Shown here: positions 1 to 5,629 of the stretch, in pieces
Layout of the letters: every line of letters starts with the position of its first letter
How positions within the stretch are numbered: the first letter of the stretch is position 1
Assembly (NCBI GenBank): GCA_035719045.1
Contig: DASTGO010000452.1
Span: 1 to 6,922, forward strand
From: DASTGO01 sp035719045
GTDB taxonomy: Bacteria; Actinomycetota; Actinomycetes; Actinomycetales; Kineosporiaceae
DNA length: 6,922 nt
Direction of reading: 5' to 3'
Program-made: the position numbers and the translations under genes
Notes under the pieces: model-generated
What the model saw: the letters and a program-made list of their open reading frames with translations, nothing else
The model's database searches: none
Told to the model about the DNA's origin: nothing

Positions 1-35
1 ACCAGGACTCCCCGGCGTGCCGCCGCCCCGCTCAT
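1..35 (-). CDS. 5' end of the third gene of the MoxR/DUF58 operon (partial)
   Basis: Only the first 11 codons are in the window. On the minus strand an ATG at 35-33 overlaps the stop of the DUF58 gene in an ATGA arrangement (32-35), the usual sign of translational coupling in actinomycete operons. The readable start is MSGAAARRGVL, which carries no recognisable domain. In many bacteria the gene after MoxR and DUF58 encodes a membrane transglutaminase-like protein; that is a guess from context only, since nothing in these 11 residues supports it. Confidence 0.5.
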   Translation of the reverse strand, partial: MSGAAARRGVL

Positions 36-1177
36 CGGCGGACCGCCCGGCGCCAGGCGTCCGGAAGGTCGGCGCTGCCGCGCAGGACGAGCGTGCGCAC
101 CCCCGGCACCGGCGGCACCGGCACCGGGTCCGGGCAGAGGCAGACCAGGGTGACGCCCTGATAGGCGGCCTGCAGCCGGCGCAGCACCCACATCTGCTCG
201 ACCCGGGGCCGGCCGGTGACCACGACCAGGGACACCCCCTCCTCGGCCGCGGTGGTCCGCAGCAGGGCCTGCAGTCCGGGGTCGGTGGCCGACACGGCGA
301 TCCCGGACAGGGCGTCGAGCACGTCCCGGAACTGCGCGCCGCGGGCCTCGGCGGCCGCCCTCGCCCCGCCGGTGGTGGTCAGCACGACCGGCTGGTGGTG
401 CAGCCAGGCCGAATGCGCCAGCGACGCCGCCACCCGCACGGCGTCCTCGAAGGACTCCGGTGCGGAGTACGGGTCGGCGGCGGTGTCCAGCACCACGTGC
501 AGCCGGGGCTCGTTCGGCACCACGTGGTGGCGGACCATCAGGCGCTGGGTCCGGGCACTGGTCCGCCAGTGGATGAGCCGCCGGTCGTCACCCGGGACGT
601 ACTCCCGCAGGCTGTGGAACGCCACCCCGCCGCGCGGTGCGTTGTCGGTCGTCGGGCCGTCCAGGTCCCGGCTGCGCCCGGCCGGCAGCGGCGGGACCTG
701 CTGCAGCCGGGGGTGCACCCACAGCCTGGTCCGGGAGGAGTACGAACGGGCGACCCGCATCAGCCGCAGCGGGTCGGCGTGCCCGATGGTGAGCGGCCCG
801 ACCGGGTACACCCCGCGCCGCGCGGTCGGCAGGAGGTAGGCGATGGACTGCTCCCCCCACGGCGGGATGGACGGGACGGGGACCAGCACCCGCCGTCCCC
901 CGACCCGTTCCAGGGCGAGGATCGGCGGGCTGCGCCGGCCGGACCGGTTGGCCAGCCGCAGCACGCCCAGGCACTCCTCGCCCTCCTGCACCCGTGCGGG
1001 GTGGATCTCCCGGGACAGCTCCAGCTGCGGGCGGGCCAGCATCCACAGCGCCGCCACCAGCAGGGCCAGCAGGCAGGTCACCCCGACCGCGACCAGTTCC
1101 GGGTAGTGCAGCAGCAGTCCGGCGGCGAGCAGGGTCGCGGCCGACGCCAGCATCGCCCAGCCGGACGACGTGAGCAT
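32..1177 (-). CDS. DUF58 family membrane-anchored protein
   Basis: This 381-residue protein has two hydrophobic segments near the N-terminus (about residues 7-23 and 27-48) separated by a short turn, and a soluble remainder. The family signature is at residues 190-208: REYVPGDDRRLIHWRTSAR, with the invariant GDD...IHW core. After it comes a von Willebrand A-like strand, LHVVLDTAAD (226-235), as is usual in DUF58 proteins. Members are nearly always paired with a MoxR ATPase and are thought to be its membrane partner or client; the exact role is unknown. The ATG at 1177 is supported by a GAGGGG ribosome site that overlaps the stop of the MoxR gene, only 7 nt upstream, so the two genes are probably coupled. 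Length is normal for the family and both ends are intact. Confidence 0.9.
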   Translation of the reverse strand: MLTSSGWAMLASAATLLAAGLLLHYPELVAVGVTCLLALLVAALWMLARPQLELSREIHPARVQEGEECLGVLRLANRSGRRSPPILALERVGGRRVLVPVPSIPPWGEQSIAYLLPTARRGVYPVGPLTIGHADPLRLMRVARSYSSRTRLWVHPRLQQVPPLPAGRSRDLDGPTTDNAPRGGVAFHSLREYVPGDDRRLIHWRTSARTQRLMVRHHVVPNEPRLHVVLDTAADPYSAPESFEDAVRVAASLAHSAWLHHQPVVLTTTGGARAAAEARGAQFRDVLDALSGIAVSATDPGLQALLRTTAAEEGVSLVVVTGRPRVEQMWVLRRLQAAYQGVTLVCLCPDPVPVPPVPGVRTLVLRGSADLPDAWRRAVRR

Positions 1178-1184
1178 CCGCCCC

Positions 1185-2315
1185 TCACGCCCTCGCGCCG
1201 GCCACGACGTCGGGCAGCAGCGGGGTGATCCGCTCGATCACCGACTCCGCGGTGACCCCCTCCAGTTCGGCCTCCGGCTGCAGGATCAGCCGGTGCGCGA
1301 GCACGCTGACCGCCAGTTCCTTCACGTCCTGCCCGGTGACATAGGCCCGGCCGCGGGAGGCCGCCGCCGCCTGGGCCGCCCGGGCGAGGGTGACGCTGGC
1401 CCGGGGGCTGGCCCCGAGCATCACCGACTGGCGGACCTCGCGCAGCTCCCGCTCCTGCGGATGCGGCTCGCCGGGCCGGGTCGCCGAGGCCAGCCGCACG
1501 ATGTAGGTGCGGACCTCCGGTGACAGGTACACCTGGGACGTCGCGGCGATCATCGAGGCCAGGTCGGTGGTGGTCATCACCGGGGTCAGGTCGTCGGCGT
1601 CGGCGCGGGTGGTGCGCAGGTCCACCACCGCGACCTCGTCGATCTCCTGCGGGTAGCCGATCCGCGCCTTCATCATGAACCGGTCCAGCTGCGCCTCGGG
1701 CAGCTCATAGGTTCCGGAGTGCTCGATCGGGTTCTGGGTGGCGATCACCAGGAAGGGCCGGGGCACCGCGTAGGGGACGGCGTCGACGGTCACCTGACGT
1801 TCCTGCATCACCTCCAGCAGCGCCGCCTGGGTCTTGGCCGGGGACCGGTTGATCTCGTCGGTCAGCAGCACGTTGGCGAACACCGGGCCCTCGTGGAACA
1901 CGAACTCCCGGCTGGAGGCGTCCCACAGCTGCACCCCCGTCACGTCGGAGGGCAGCAGGTCCGGGGTGCACTGCAACCGCCGGACCGTCCCGTCGATCGA
2001 GCTGGACAGTGCCTTCGCCAGCGTGGTCTTGCCGACCCCGGGGACGTCCTCCAGCAGCAGGTGCCCCTCCGCGAGCAGGCACAGTGCGGCCCGCGCCACC
2101 ACCGGGCGCTTGCCCTGGATCACCCGCTCCACGTTGTCCAGCAGGCGCTCGAAGCGGTCGGCGACCCAGGCCAGGTCGCTGGACCCGCCGGCCCGCGGAA
2201 CCTCGGCCCAGGCCCGGGCGGCGCCGCCGGCGGCGGCCGGGAGCGGAGTTCCCCCTCCCGGCAACGGCGCATCCACCGGGAACGGCGATGCCGGTGGCTG
2301 GCTCGGCGCACTCAT
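1185..2315 (-). CDS. MoxR-family AAA+ ATPase
   Basis: This is an ATP-dependent chaperone-type AAA+ protein of the MoxR group, probably cytoplasmic and acting with the DUF58 protein next door. Numbered from the chosen start (376 aa): a Pro/Ala/Gly-rich extension (1-45), Walker A GVGKTT (93-98), Walker B LLTDEINR (150-157), sensor 1 ATQNP (192-196), QLDRF with the likely arginine finger (209-213), then a helical lid domain (about 255-370). All key residues are present. I chose the ATG at 2315 (MSAPSQPP). A longer reading to a TTG at 2381 would add 22 residues unlike any MoxR N-terminus. No strong Shine-Dalgarno site is seen at either: GAGGGG lies 13 nt ahead of the ATG, which is far. The start is therefore less sure than the identity. 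It is the first gene of the minus-strand operon and diverges from the tail-like locus. Confidence 0.92.
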   Translation of the reverse strand: MSAPSQPPASPFPVDAPLPGGGTPLPAAAGGAARAWAEVPRAGGSSDLAWVADRFERLLDNVERVIQGKRPVVARAALCLLAEGHLLLEDVPGVGKTTLAKALSSSIDGTVRRLQCTPDLLPSDVTGVQLWDASSREFVFHEGPVFANVLLTDEINRSPAKTQAALLEVMQERQVTVDAVPYAVPRPFLVIATQNPIEHSGTYELPEAQLDRFMMKARIGYPQEIDEVAVVDLRTTRADADDLTPVMTTTDLASMIAATSQVYLSPEVRTYIVRLASATRPGEPHPQERELREVRQSVMLGASPRASVTLARAAQAAAASRGRAYVTGQDVKELAVSVLAHRLILQPEAELEGVTAESVIERITPLLPDVVAGARA

Positions 2316-2542
2316 GACAGACCTGGATCCCCTCGTCTCGACCGGGCACCCACCGTTGCCGGTCACTGAACGGCCGCTCAAGACTCACGGCAGGGTTCGT
2401 CCCGAAGGTCGGCCCAAAGGGGAAACGACCCCGGCCGACGGACGTCGCAACCGGCGCGCTGCCCCAAGGTCTGCCCGCACGGCCCTCATCGCGGCCCGAT
2501 CCCCGCCCCTAGCGTCCTGACCCTGGGCGGGGAGGTGACGGA
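2316..2542. promoter_or_regulatory. divergent intergenic region between MoxR operon and tail-like locus
   Basis: This 227-nt spacer must hold the promoters of both divergent units unless they are read from further away. I see no convincing -35/-10 pair. The best plus-strand -10-like hexamer (TANNNT) is TAGCGT at 2510-2515, which has no good -35 partner. Two near-identical direct repeats, AAGGTCGGCCC (2405-2415) and AAGGTCTGCCC (2466-2476), lie 61 nt apart and could be operator sites. A small inverted repeat, CGAC-GGAC-GTCG, is at 2436-2447. No terminator or RNA gene is evident. The region could also contain the extra N-terminal codons of the MoxR gene if it starts at 2381. Confidence 0.4.
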
Positions 2543-2878
2543 GTGCGTCGGGTGCTCATGGGCGACCTCCGCGCGCTGGTCCGGCTCGGACTGGAGGACC
2601 TGCTCGGGGAGATCGACGTGGAACTGCTGGCCGCTCCGGGGCCCGCCGCACTGCTGGACCGCCTGCTGGTGACCCTCCCTGATGTGGTGGTCCTCGACCT
2701 CGACCAGGAGCACACCCCCGAACTGGCCGACCGGATCGCCACCGACTACCCCGCTGTGCGGGTGGTGGCCTGCTCGGCAGACCTCCCGCGGATGCGGGTG
2801 TACCCGCCCTTCCACCGCGGCGAGTGCTACGAGTGCCCGCTCGAGCCCGACCAGCTCGCCGCCGCCTTCGGAACCTGA
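2543..2878 (+). CDS. stand-alone degenerate receiver-like (REC) protein
   Basis: This 111-residue protein has the N-terminal two thirds of a NarL-type response-regulator receiver domain and no DNA-binding domain. VLMGDLRALVRLGL (4-17) matches the usual first strand and helix, keeping one acidic-pocket Asp (D8) where most receivers have two. PDVVVLDLD (46-54) carries the likely phospho-acceptor D52. VVACSAD (74-80) supplies the switch Ser (S78). The conserved Lys of the fifth strand is missing; an aromatic and Cys-containing tail (RVYPPFHRGECYECPL, 85-100) stands in its place. Phosphorylation is thus doubtful and it may act as a protein-interaction module. The GTG start at 2543 is set by GGAGGTGA at 2531-2538; the in-frame GTG at 2552 is too far from it. 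It is the first gene of the plus-strand locus, 110 nt before the sheath gene, which suggests a regulatory or assembly role there (inference). Confidence 0.75.
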   Translation: MRRVLMGDLRALVRLGLEDLLGEIDVELLAAPGPAALLDRLLVTLPDVVVLDLDQEHTPELADRIATDYPAVRVVACSADLPRMRVYPPFHRGECYECPLEPDQLAAAFGT

Positions 2879-2881
2879 CTT

Positions 2882-2971
2882 CCGCAGGCCCGCCCGGACC
2901 CCCGAACACCGACCACCGAGACCGCCGCAGACCACCGAAACCGCCGACCACGAAACCGCCGCAGACCACAA
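2882..2971 (+). repeat. T-free, C/A-rich spacer with short direct repeats
   Basis: The spacer between the receiver-like gene and the sheath gene contains no T on the plus strand for 90 nt. Within it ACCGCCGCAGACCAC occurs exactly twice (2921-2935 and 2955-2969), with a shortened copy ACCGCCGACCAC between them (2940-2951). The matching RNA would lack U and be C-rich with little chance to pair. It could be an unstructured leader exposing the sheath ribosome site, or a Rho-loading region; neither is shown. Confidence 0.6.
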
Positions 2972-2976
2972 TCGCC

Positions 2977-2982
2977 GAGGAG
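2977..2982 (+). promoter_or_regulatory. ribosome binding site that fixes the sheath start
   Basis: GAGGAG ends 6 nt before the ATG at 2989. The other in-frame ATG at 2983 directly abuts it, and the in-frame codons back to 2824 lie inside the upstream gene. The site therefore decides for 2989. Confidence 0.8.
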
Positions 2983-2988
2983 ATGCCA

Positions 2989-4593
2989 ATGGCCACGTCG
3001 TACGGGGCGCCTGGTGTGTACATCGAGGAGGTGCCCAGCGGATCCATGCCCATCGAGGGGGTGGGGACGGCGGTGGCGGCCTTCGTCGGGTTCACCCAGA
3101 CCTACCACCCGGAGGCCGGTGACCCGGCCGACCCGAACGGCGTCCGGCCGCAGCTGGTCACCAGCTGGAACCAGTACGAGCGCATCTACGGCGGGTTCGC
3201 CAAGGGTGCCCTGCTGCCGCACGCGGTGTACGGCTTCTTCGCCAACGGCGGCGGCACCGCCTTCATCGTCCGGATCCCCGGTGGTGCCGGTGGAACGGCC
3301 CCGCAACGTGCCGTGATCGGCTCGGCCACCCGCCCGGAGCTGGAGTCGCTGCGGATCGAGGCGCTGCCCGGCGGGTCCACGGGTTCGCTGGCGGTCGAGG
3401 TGCAGCGGCCCGACCCGGCCGCCGAGGGTGCCGAGCCGCCGGCCGAGTTCACCCTGCGGGTGCTGGAGAACGGCACCCCGGTGGAGGAGTTCCCCGGCCT
3501 CACCCTCGGCCGTGGCTCGCGCGGTGCCGAGAAGGTGGTCAACGAGCGATCCACCCGGATCCGGATCGCGGCGGCCACCGTGCCCGGGGCGAGCGTGGCC
3601 GACCGGCTGCCGGCACCAGGGCTGGTCCCGCTGCGGTCCCAGGACCTCGCACCCGCCGCGGTGACCCCGGCCGACGTCGCGGGCTCCGAGGCCGAGCGCA
3701 CCGGATACCGCGGGCTGGCCGTGGCCGAGGCGGTCACCATGGTGTCCGTCCCCGACCTGACCACGATCGCCACGTCGCCACGGGGCGAGTTCGACCTCGA
3801 GGCCTACCTGGCGATGCAGGGCCAGCTCGTGGACTGGTGCGAGGCCAGCGGCAGGATGATGGCCATCCTCGACCCACCGCCCGGGCTGTCCGCGACCGGC
3901 GCGCTGGAGTGGCGGGAGGCGCTGGCCCGCGACAGTGCCTACGCGGCGGCCTACTACCCGCGGGTCCTGGTGGACAACCCGCTGGCTCCGGCCGGGGCCA
4001 CCGGCCGGGACCGCTACCTCACCGTCCCGCCGAGCGGACACATCGCCGGGGTCTGGGCCCGCACCGACGCCCTGCGCGGGGTGCACAAGGCACCCGCGAA
4101 CGAGGTGCTGCGCGGGATCGTCCGACTGGAGAACGACATCACGGCCGGCGAACAGGACCTGCTGAACCCGCGCGGCATCAACTGCCTGCGCTCCTTCGGT
4201 TCCGGCGGGATGCGGATCTGGGGGGCCCGCACCCTGTCCACCACCGACCCCAGCTGGCGCTACATCCCCGTGCGGCGGCTGTTCATCTACCTGGAGGAGT
4301 CGATCCGCCGGGGTACCCAGTGGGCGGTGTTCGAGCCGAACGACACCGACCTGTGGGAGCGGGTCAAGCGCACCATCACCGCCTTCCTGCGCGGGGTATG
4401 GCGCTCCGGGGCACTGGTCGGGGCAACGCCCGAGCAGGCCTTCTACGTCAAGTGCGACGAGACGAACAACCCGCCGGAGAGCGTCGACGAGGGCAAGCTC
4501 ATCGTCGAGATCGGCGTGTGCCCGGTGAAGCCGGCGGAGTTCGTGATCTTCAGAATCAGCCAGTGGCAGGGTGGCGCGTCCACCGCGGAATGA
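2989..4593 (+). CDS. contractile tail sheath protein (phage / eCIS type)
   Basis: This 534-residue sheath subunit forms the contractile outer cylinder around the inner tube; contraction drives the tube into the target. The N-terminus has the typical PGVYIEEVPSGSMPIEGVGT pattern (8-27), followed by AVAAFVGFT. Residues about 110-290 are a variable region rich in Ala, Pro and Glu, likely the surface-exposed insertion domain. The C-terminal half is the conserved core: RGINCLRSFGSGGMRIWGAR (395-414), then a segment with YIPVRRLFIYLEESI, then FYVKCDETNNPPES and a closing strand region EIGVCPVKPAEFVIFRI (about 485-523), which makes the inter-subunit handshake in sheaths of known structure. Length and end motifs fit eCIS and related phage-tail-like sheaths. 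The first tube gene begins 13 nt after its stop, so the two are surely co-transcribed. A prophage tail is the alternative, but no other phage genes are visible. Confidence 0.95.
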   Translation: MATSYGAPGVYIEEVPSGSMPIEGVGTAVAAFVGFTQTYHPEAGDPADPNGVRPQLVTSWNQYERIYGGFAKGALLPHAVYGFFANGGGTAFIVRIPGGAGGTAPQRAVIGSATRPELESLRIEALPGGSTGSLAVEVQRPDPAAEGAEPPAEFTLRVLENGTPVEEFPGLTLGRGSRGAEKVVNERSTRIRIAAATVPGASVADRLPAPGLVPLRSQDLAPAAVTPADVAGSEAERTGYRGLAVAEAVTMVSVPDLTTIATSPRGEFDLEAYLAMQGQLVDWCEASGRMMAILDPPPGLSATGALEWREALARDSAYAAAYYPRVLVDNPLAPAGATGRDRYLTVPPSGHIAGVWARTDALRGVHKAPANEVLRGIVRLENDITAGEQDLLNPRGINCLRSFGSGGMRIWGARTLSTTDPSWRYIPVRRLFIYLEESIRRGTQWAVFEPNDTDLWERVKRTITAFLRGVWRSGALVGATPEQAFYVKCDETNNPPESVDEGKLIVEIGVCPVKPAEFVIFRISQWQGGASTAE

Positions 4594-4606
4594 CAGGAGC
4601 TCCACG

Positions 4607-5041
4607 ATGCCCGATCTCATCACCACGTTCGCGTTCGTCCTGGAGGTCGACAGCGTCGAGCTGGCGACGTTCCGCAAGTGCTCCGGGATCGAGTCCGAGA
4701 CCGAGACCATCGAGTTCAAGGAGGCCACCAAGGACGGGAAGATGATCATCCGCAAGGCTCCCGGGGCGATGAAGTGGTCCGACATCACCCTGGAACGTCG
4801 CGTCGACAACTCAACAGCCCTGTGGGAGTGGCGCAAGCAGGTGATCGACGGCGACATCGACCGGGCCCGCCGCACCGGCGCGATCGTCATCAAGGACTCC
4901 AAGGGCCAGCAGGTGGCGCGCTGGAACTTCGAGGCCGGCTGGCCCTCGAAGTACACCGGCGCGGACCTGGACGCCGGCTCGAACGACATCGCCGCGGAGA
5001 AGGTCGTCATCACCCATGAAGGGCTGGTGCGGGTGGTATGA
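4607..5041 (+). CDS. inner tail tube protein, first copy (gp19-like)
   Basis: This 144-residue protein belongs to the T4 gp19-like tube family, whose hexamers stack into the rigid inner tube. Family features: FAFVLEVDSVELATFRKCSG (7-26), ESETETIEFKEATKDGK, the basic strand IIRKAPGAMKW, then DITLERRVDNSTALWEW, and a C-terminal strand ending VVITHEGLVRV. The ATG at 4607 is chosen over the frame-open stretch to 4571 because AGGAG (4595-4599) sits 7 nt upstream and the product then starts MPDLITTF, as tubes usually do. The gene directly follows the sheath gene, the standard sheath-tube order. Its stop overlaps an ATG in the sequence ATGA (5038-5041), the start of a 23-codon mini-ORF. Confidence 0.95.
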   Translation: MPDLITTFAFVLEVDSVELATFRKCSGIESETETIEFKEATKDGKMIIRKAPGAMKWSDITLERRVDNSTALWEWRKQVIDGDIDRARRTGAIVIKDSKGQQVARWNFEAGWPSKYTGADLDAGSNDIAAEKVVITHEGLVRVV

Positions 5042-5109
5042 GCGAGCGAACCCATAGGCCCAGCGCGGGGCTCACAGCGACGACGAGCGCCAGCGAGGAG
5101 ACGCCGTGA
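5038..5109 (+). other. mini-ORF-forming intergenic insert, MIRU-like (23 codons)
   Basis: The spacer between tube and chaperone genes is 64 nt, longer than most others in this locus. It forms a 23-codon frame starting with the ATG of ATGA at 5038 (MSERTHRPSA...) and ending with TGA at 5107-5109, which overlaps the GTG start of the next gene (GTGA). Both ends thus keep 4-nt overlaps. The product is Ser/Thr/Ala-rich with no domain, and its start has no strong ribosome site of its own. Mycobacterial MIRU repeats have this architecture: small frames that bridge neighbouring genes of an operon. A 4-bp hairpin (GCCC 5058-5061 with GGGC 5068-5071) lies inside. It is either a dispersed repeat or a coupling leader; no second copy is in the window. 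Confidence 0.45.
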
Positions 5110-5462
5110 GCCTGACCACGGAATACCCGTTCCGGCTGCCGAAGGGGTACCTGGACCGCGAGGGCAGGCTGCACCGGGACGGCACGATGCGGCTGGCCAC
5201 CGCGCGGGATGAGCTTGAGCCGCAACGGGATCCGCGGGTGAAGGACAACGAGTCCTATGCGACGGTCATCCTGCTCGCCCGGGTGGTCACCTCGCTGGGC
5301 ACGGTCCAGCACCTGACCACCGCGGTGATCGAGGACCTGTTCGTCAGCGACTTCGCCTACCTGCAGGACCTGTACCGGATCATCAACTTCCAGGACCCCT
5401 CGGTCCTCGAAGGGCTGGAACCCGGAACCCCTTTCCCGCAGGCATTGCTGGAGCCGGTGTAG
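5106..5462 (+). CDS. tail assembly chaperone-like protein (gpE-like), 0-frame product
   Basis: This is a 118-residue protein of the type found between tube genes in contractile tail-like loci. LPKGYLDREGRLHRDGTMRL (about 10-29) and the following TARDELEPQRDPRV form a likely beta-rich front half. ILLARVVTSLG and VIEDLFVSDFAYLQDLYRII (about 81-100) form helices like those of the P2 gpE / Mu gp41 tail assembly chaperones (Phage_TAC_7 type), which bind the tape-measure protein before the tube polymerises. The GTG at 5106 has GAGGAG at 5095-5100. The last nine codons contain the slippery heptamer C_CCT_TTC (5429-5435); slipping -1 there adds a 64-residue DUF6760-like tail. The exact family assignment is from memory of patterns and not from a search. 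Confidence 0.75.
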   Translation: MSLTTEYPFRLPKGYLDREGRLHRDGTMRLATARDELEPQRDPRVKDNESYATVILLARVVTSLGTVQHLTTAVIEDLFVSDFAYLQDLYRIINFQDPSVLEGLEPGTPFPQALLEPV

Positions 5463-5629
5463 CACGCTACGACCACGACGAGCTCTGGCAGGAGATCACC
5501 TACCTGTCGTACCACCTGCACTGGGCGCTGGACTGCGTGCTCGACCTCGAGCACGGCGACCGGATCCGCCTGCTGCGCGAGGTGGCGGACCTGAACCGAC
5601 GTGCCTGGGAGGGAGTCAGCGGTGGCTGA
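5106..5629 (+). CDS. predicted -1 frameshift fusion: tail chaperone + DUF6760-like domain
   Basis: The predicted product has 174 residues: codons 1-110 of the chaperone-like gene, then 64 residues in the -1 frame from 5435. The tail begins PAGIAGAGVARYDHDELW and contains the conserved core ITYLSYHLHWALDCVLDLEH, followed by a basic helix and DLNRR. This matches the small DUF6760 proteins of eCIS loci (E(V/I)-AY-AYH(F/L)HW...LEH pattern) and shares the HW motif with P2 gpE'. In P2 the analogous E' segment is made only by -1 frameshifting from gene E. Here the -1 frame has been open since the stop at 5216-5218, with no ATG, GTG, TTG or CTG before the domain, so independent initiation is hard to support. 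The stop overlaps the GTG of the next gene. If no slip occurs, a non-standard start (ATT 5444 or GTA 5459) or a sequence error would be needed. Confidence 0.6.
5429..5435 (+). promoter_or_regulatory. candidate -1 programmed ribosomal frameshift site (C_CCT_TTC)
   Basis: The heptamer fits X_XXY_YYZ in the reading frame of the chaperone-like gene: CCT TTC are codons 109-110 (Pro-Phe), and after slipping back one base the same tRNAs read CCC TTT. The new frame then runs open to TGA at 5627-5629 through the DUF6760-like domain. A Shine-Dalgarno-like AAGGG (5410-5414) lies 14 nt upstream, a position like the dnaX stimulator. A weak hairpin (5458-5462 with 5467-5471, loop CACG) is 22 nt downstream, farther than usual. 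The heptamer, the frame and the lack of any start codon are seen; that slipping happens is inferred. Confidence 0.65.

Noticed and set aside
17..1228. 403-codon plus-strand frame opposite DUF58
   Set aside because: The His/Arg/Gly/Pro-rich product has no domain, while the opposite strand has an intact DUF58 signature and start.
2316..2381. Longer MoxR start at TTG 2381
   Set aside because: It adds 22 residues unlike the family and has no ribosome site; kept only as an alternative.
2510..2515. TAGCGT as -10 element of the plus-strand locus
   Set aside because: No matching -35 at 16-18 nt and such hexamers are common; mentioned only in the spacer entry.
1719..2520. Plus-strand frames of 216 and 228 codons opposite MoxR
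   Set aside because: They are antisense to intact Walker A, Walker B and sensor motifs; shadows.
2824..2988. Longer N-terminus for the sheath gene from 2824
   Set aside because: The first 55 codons would overlap the receiver-like gene and the T-free spacer, and the ribosome site and family motif both point to 2989.
2827..5055. 742-codon open frame on the minus strand opposite sheath and tube genes
   Set aside because: It lies antisense to genes with clear sheath and tube motifs and yields no recognisable protein; a high-GC shadow frame.
5441..5471. Strong stimulatory hairpin or pseudoknot right after the slippery heptamer
   Set aside because: Only a 5-bp stem (one G-U pair) 22 nt downstream and 3-bp pairings nearer by were found by eye; not enough to claim a structure.
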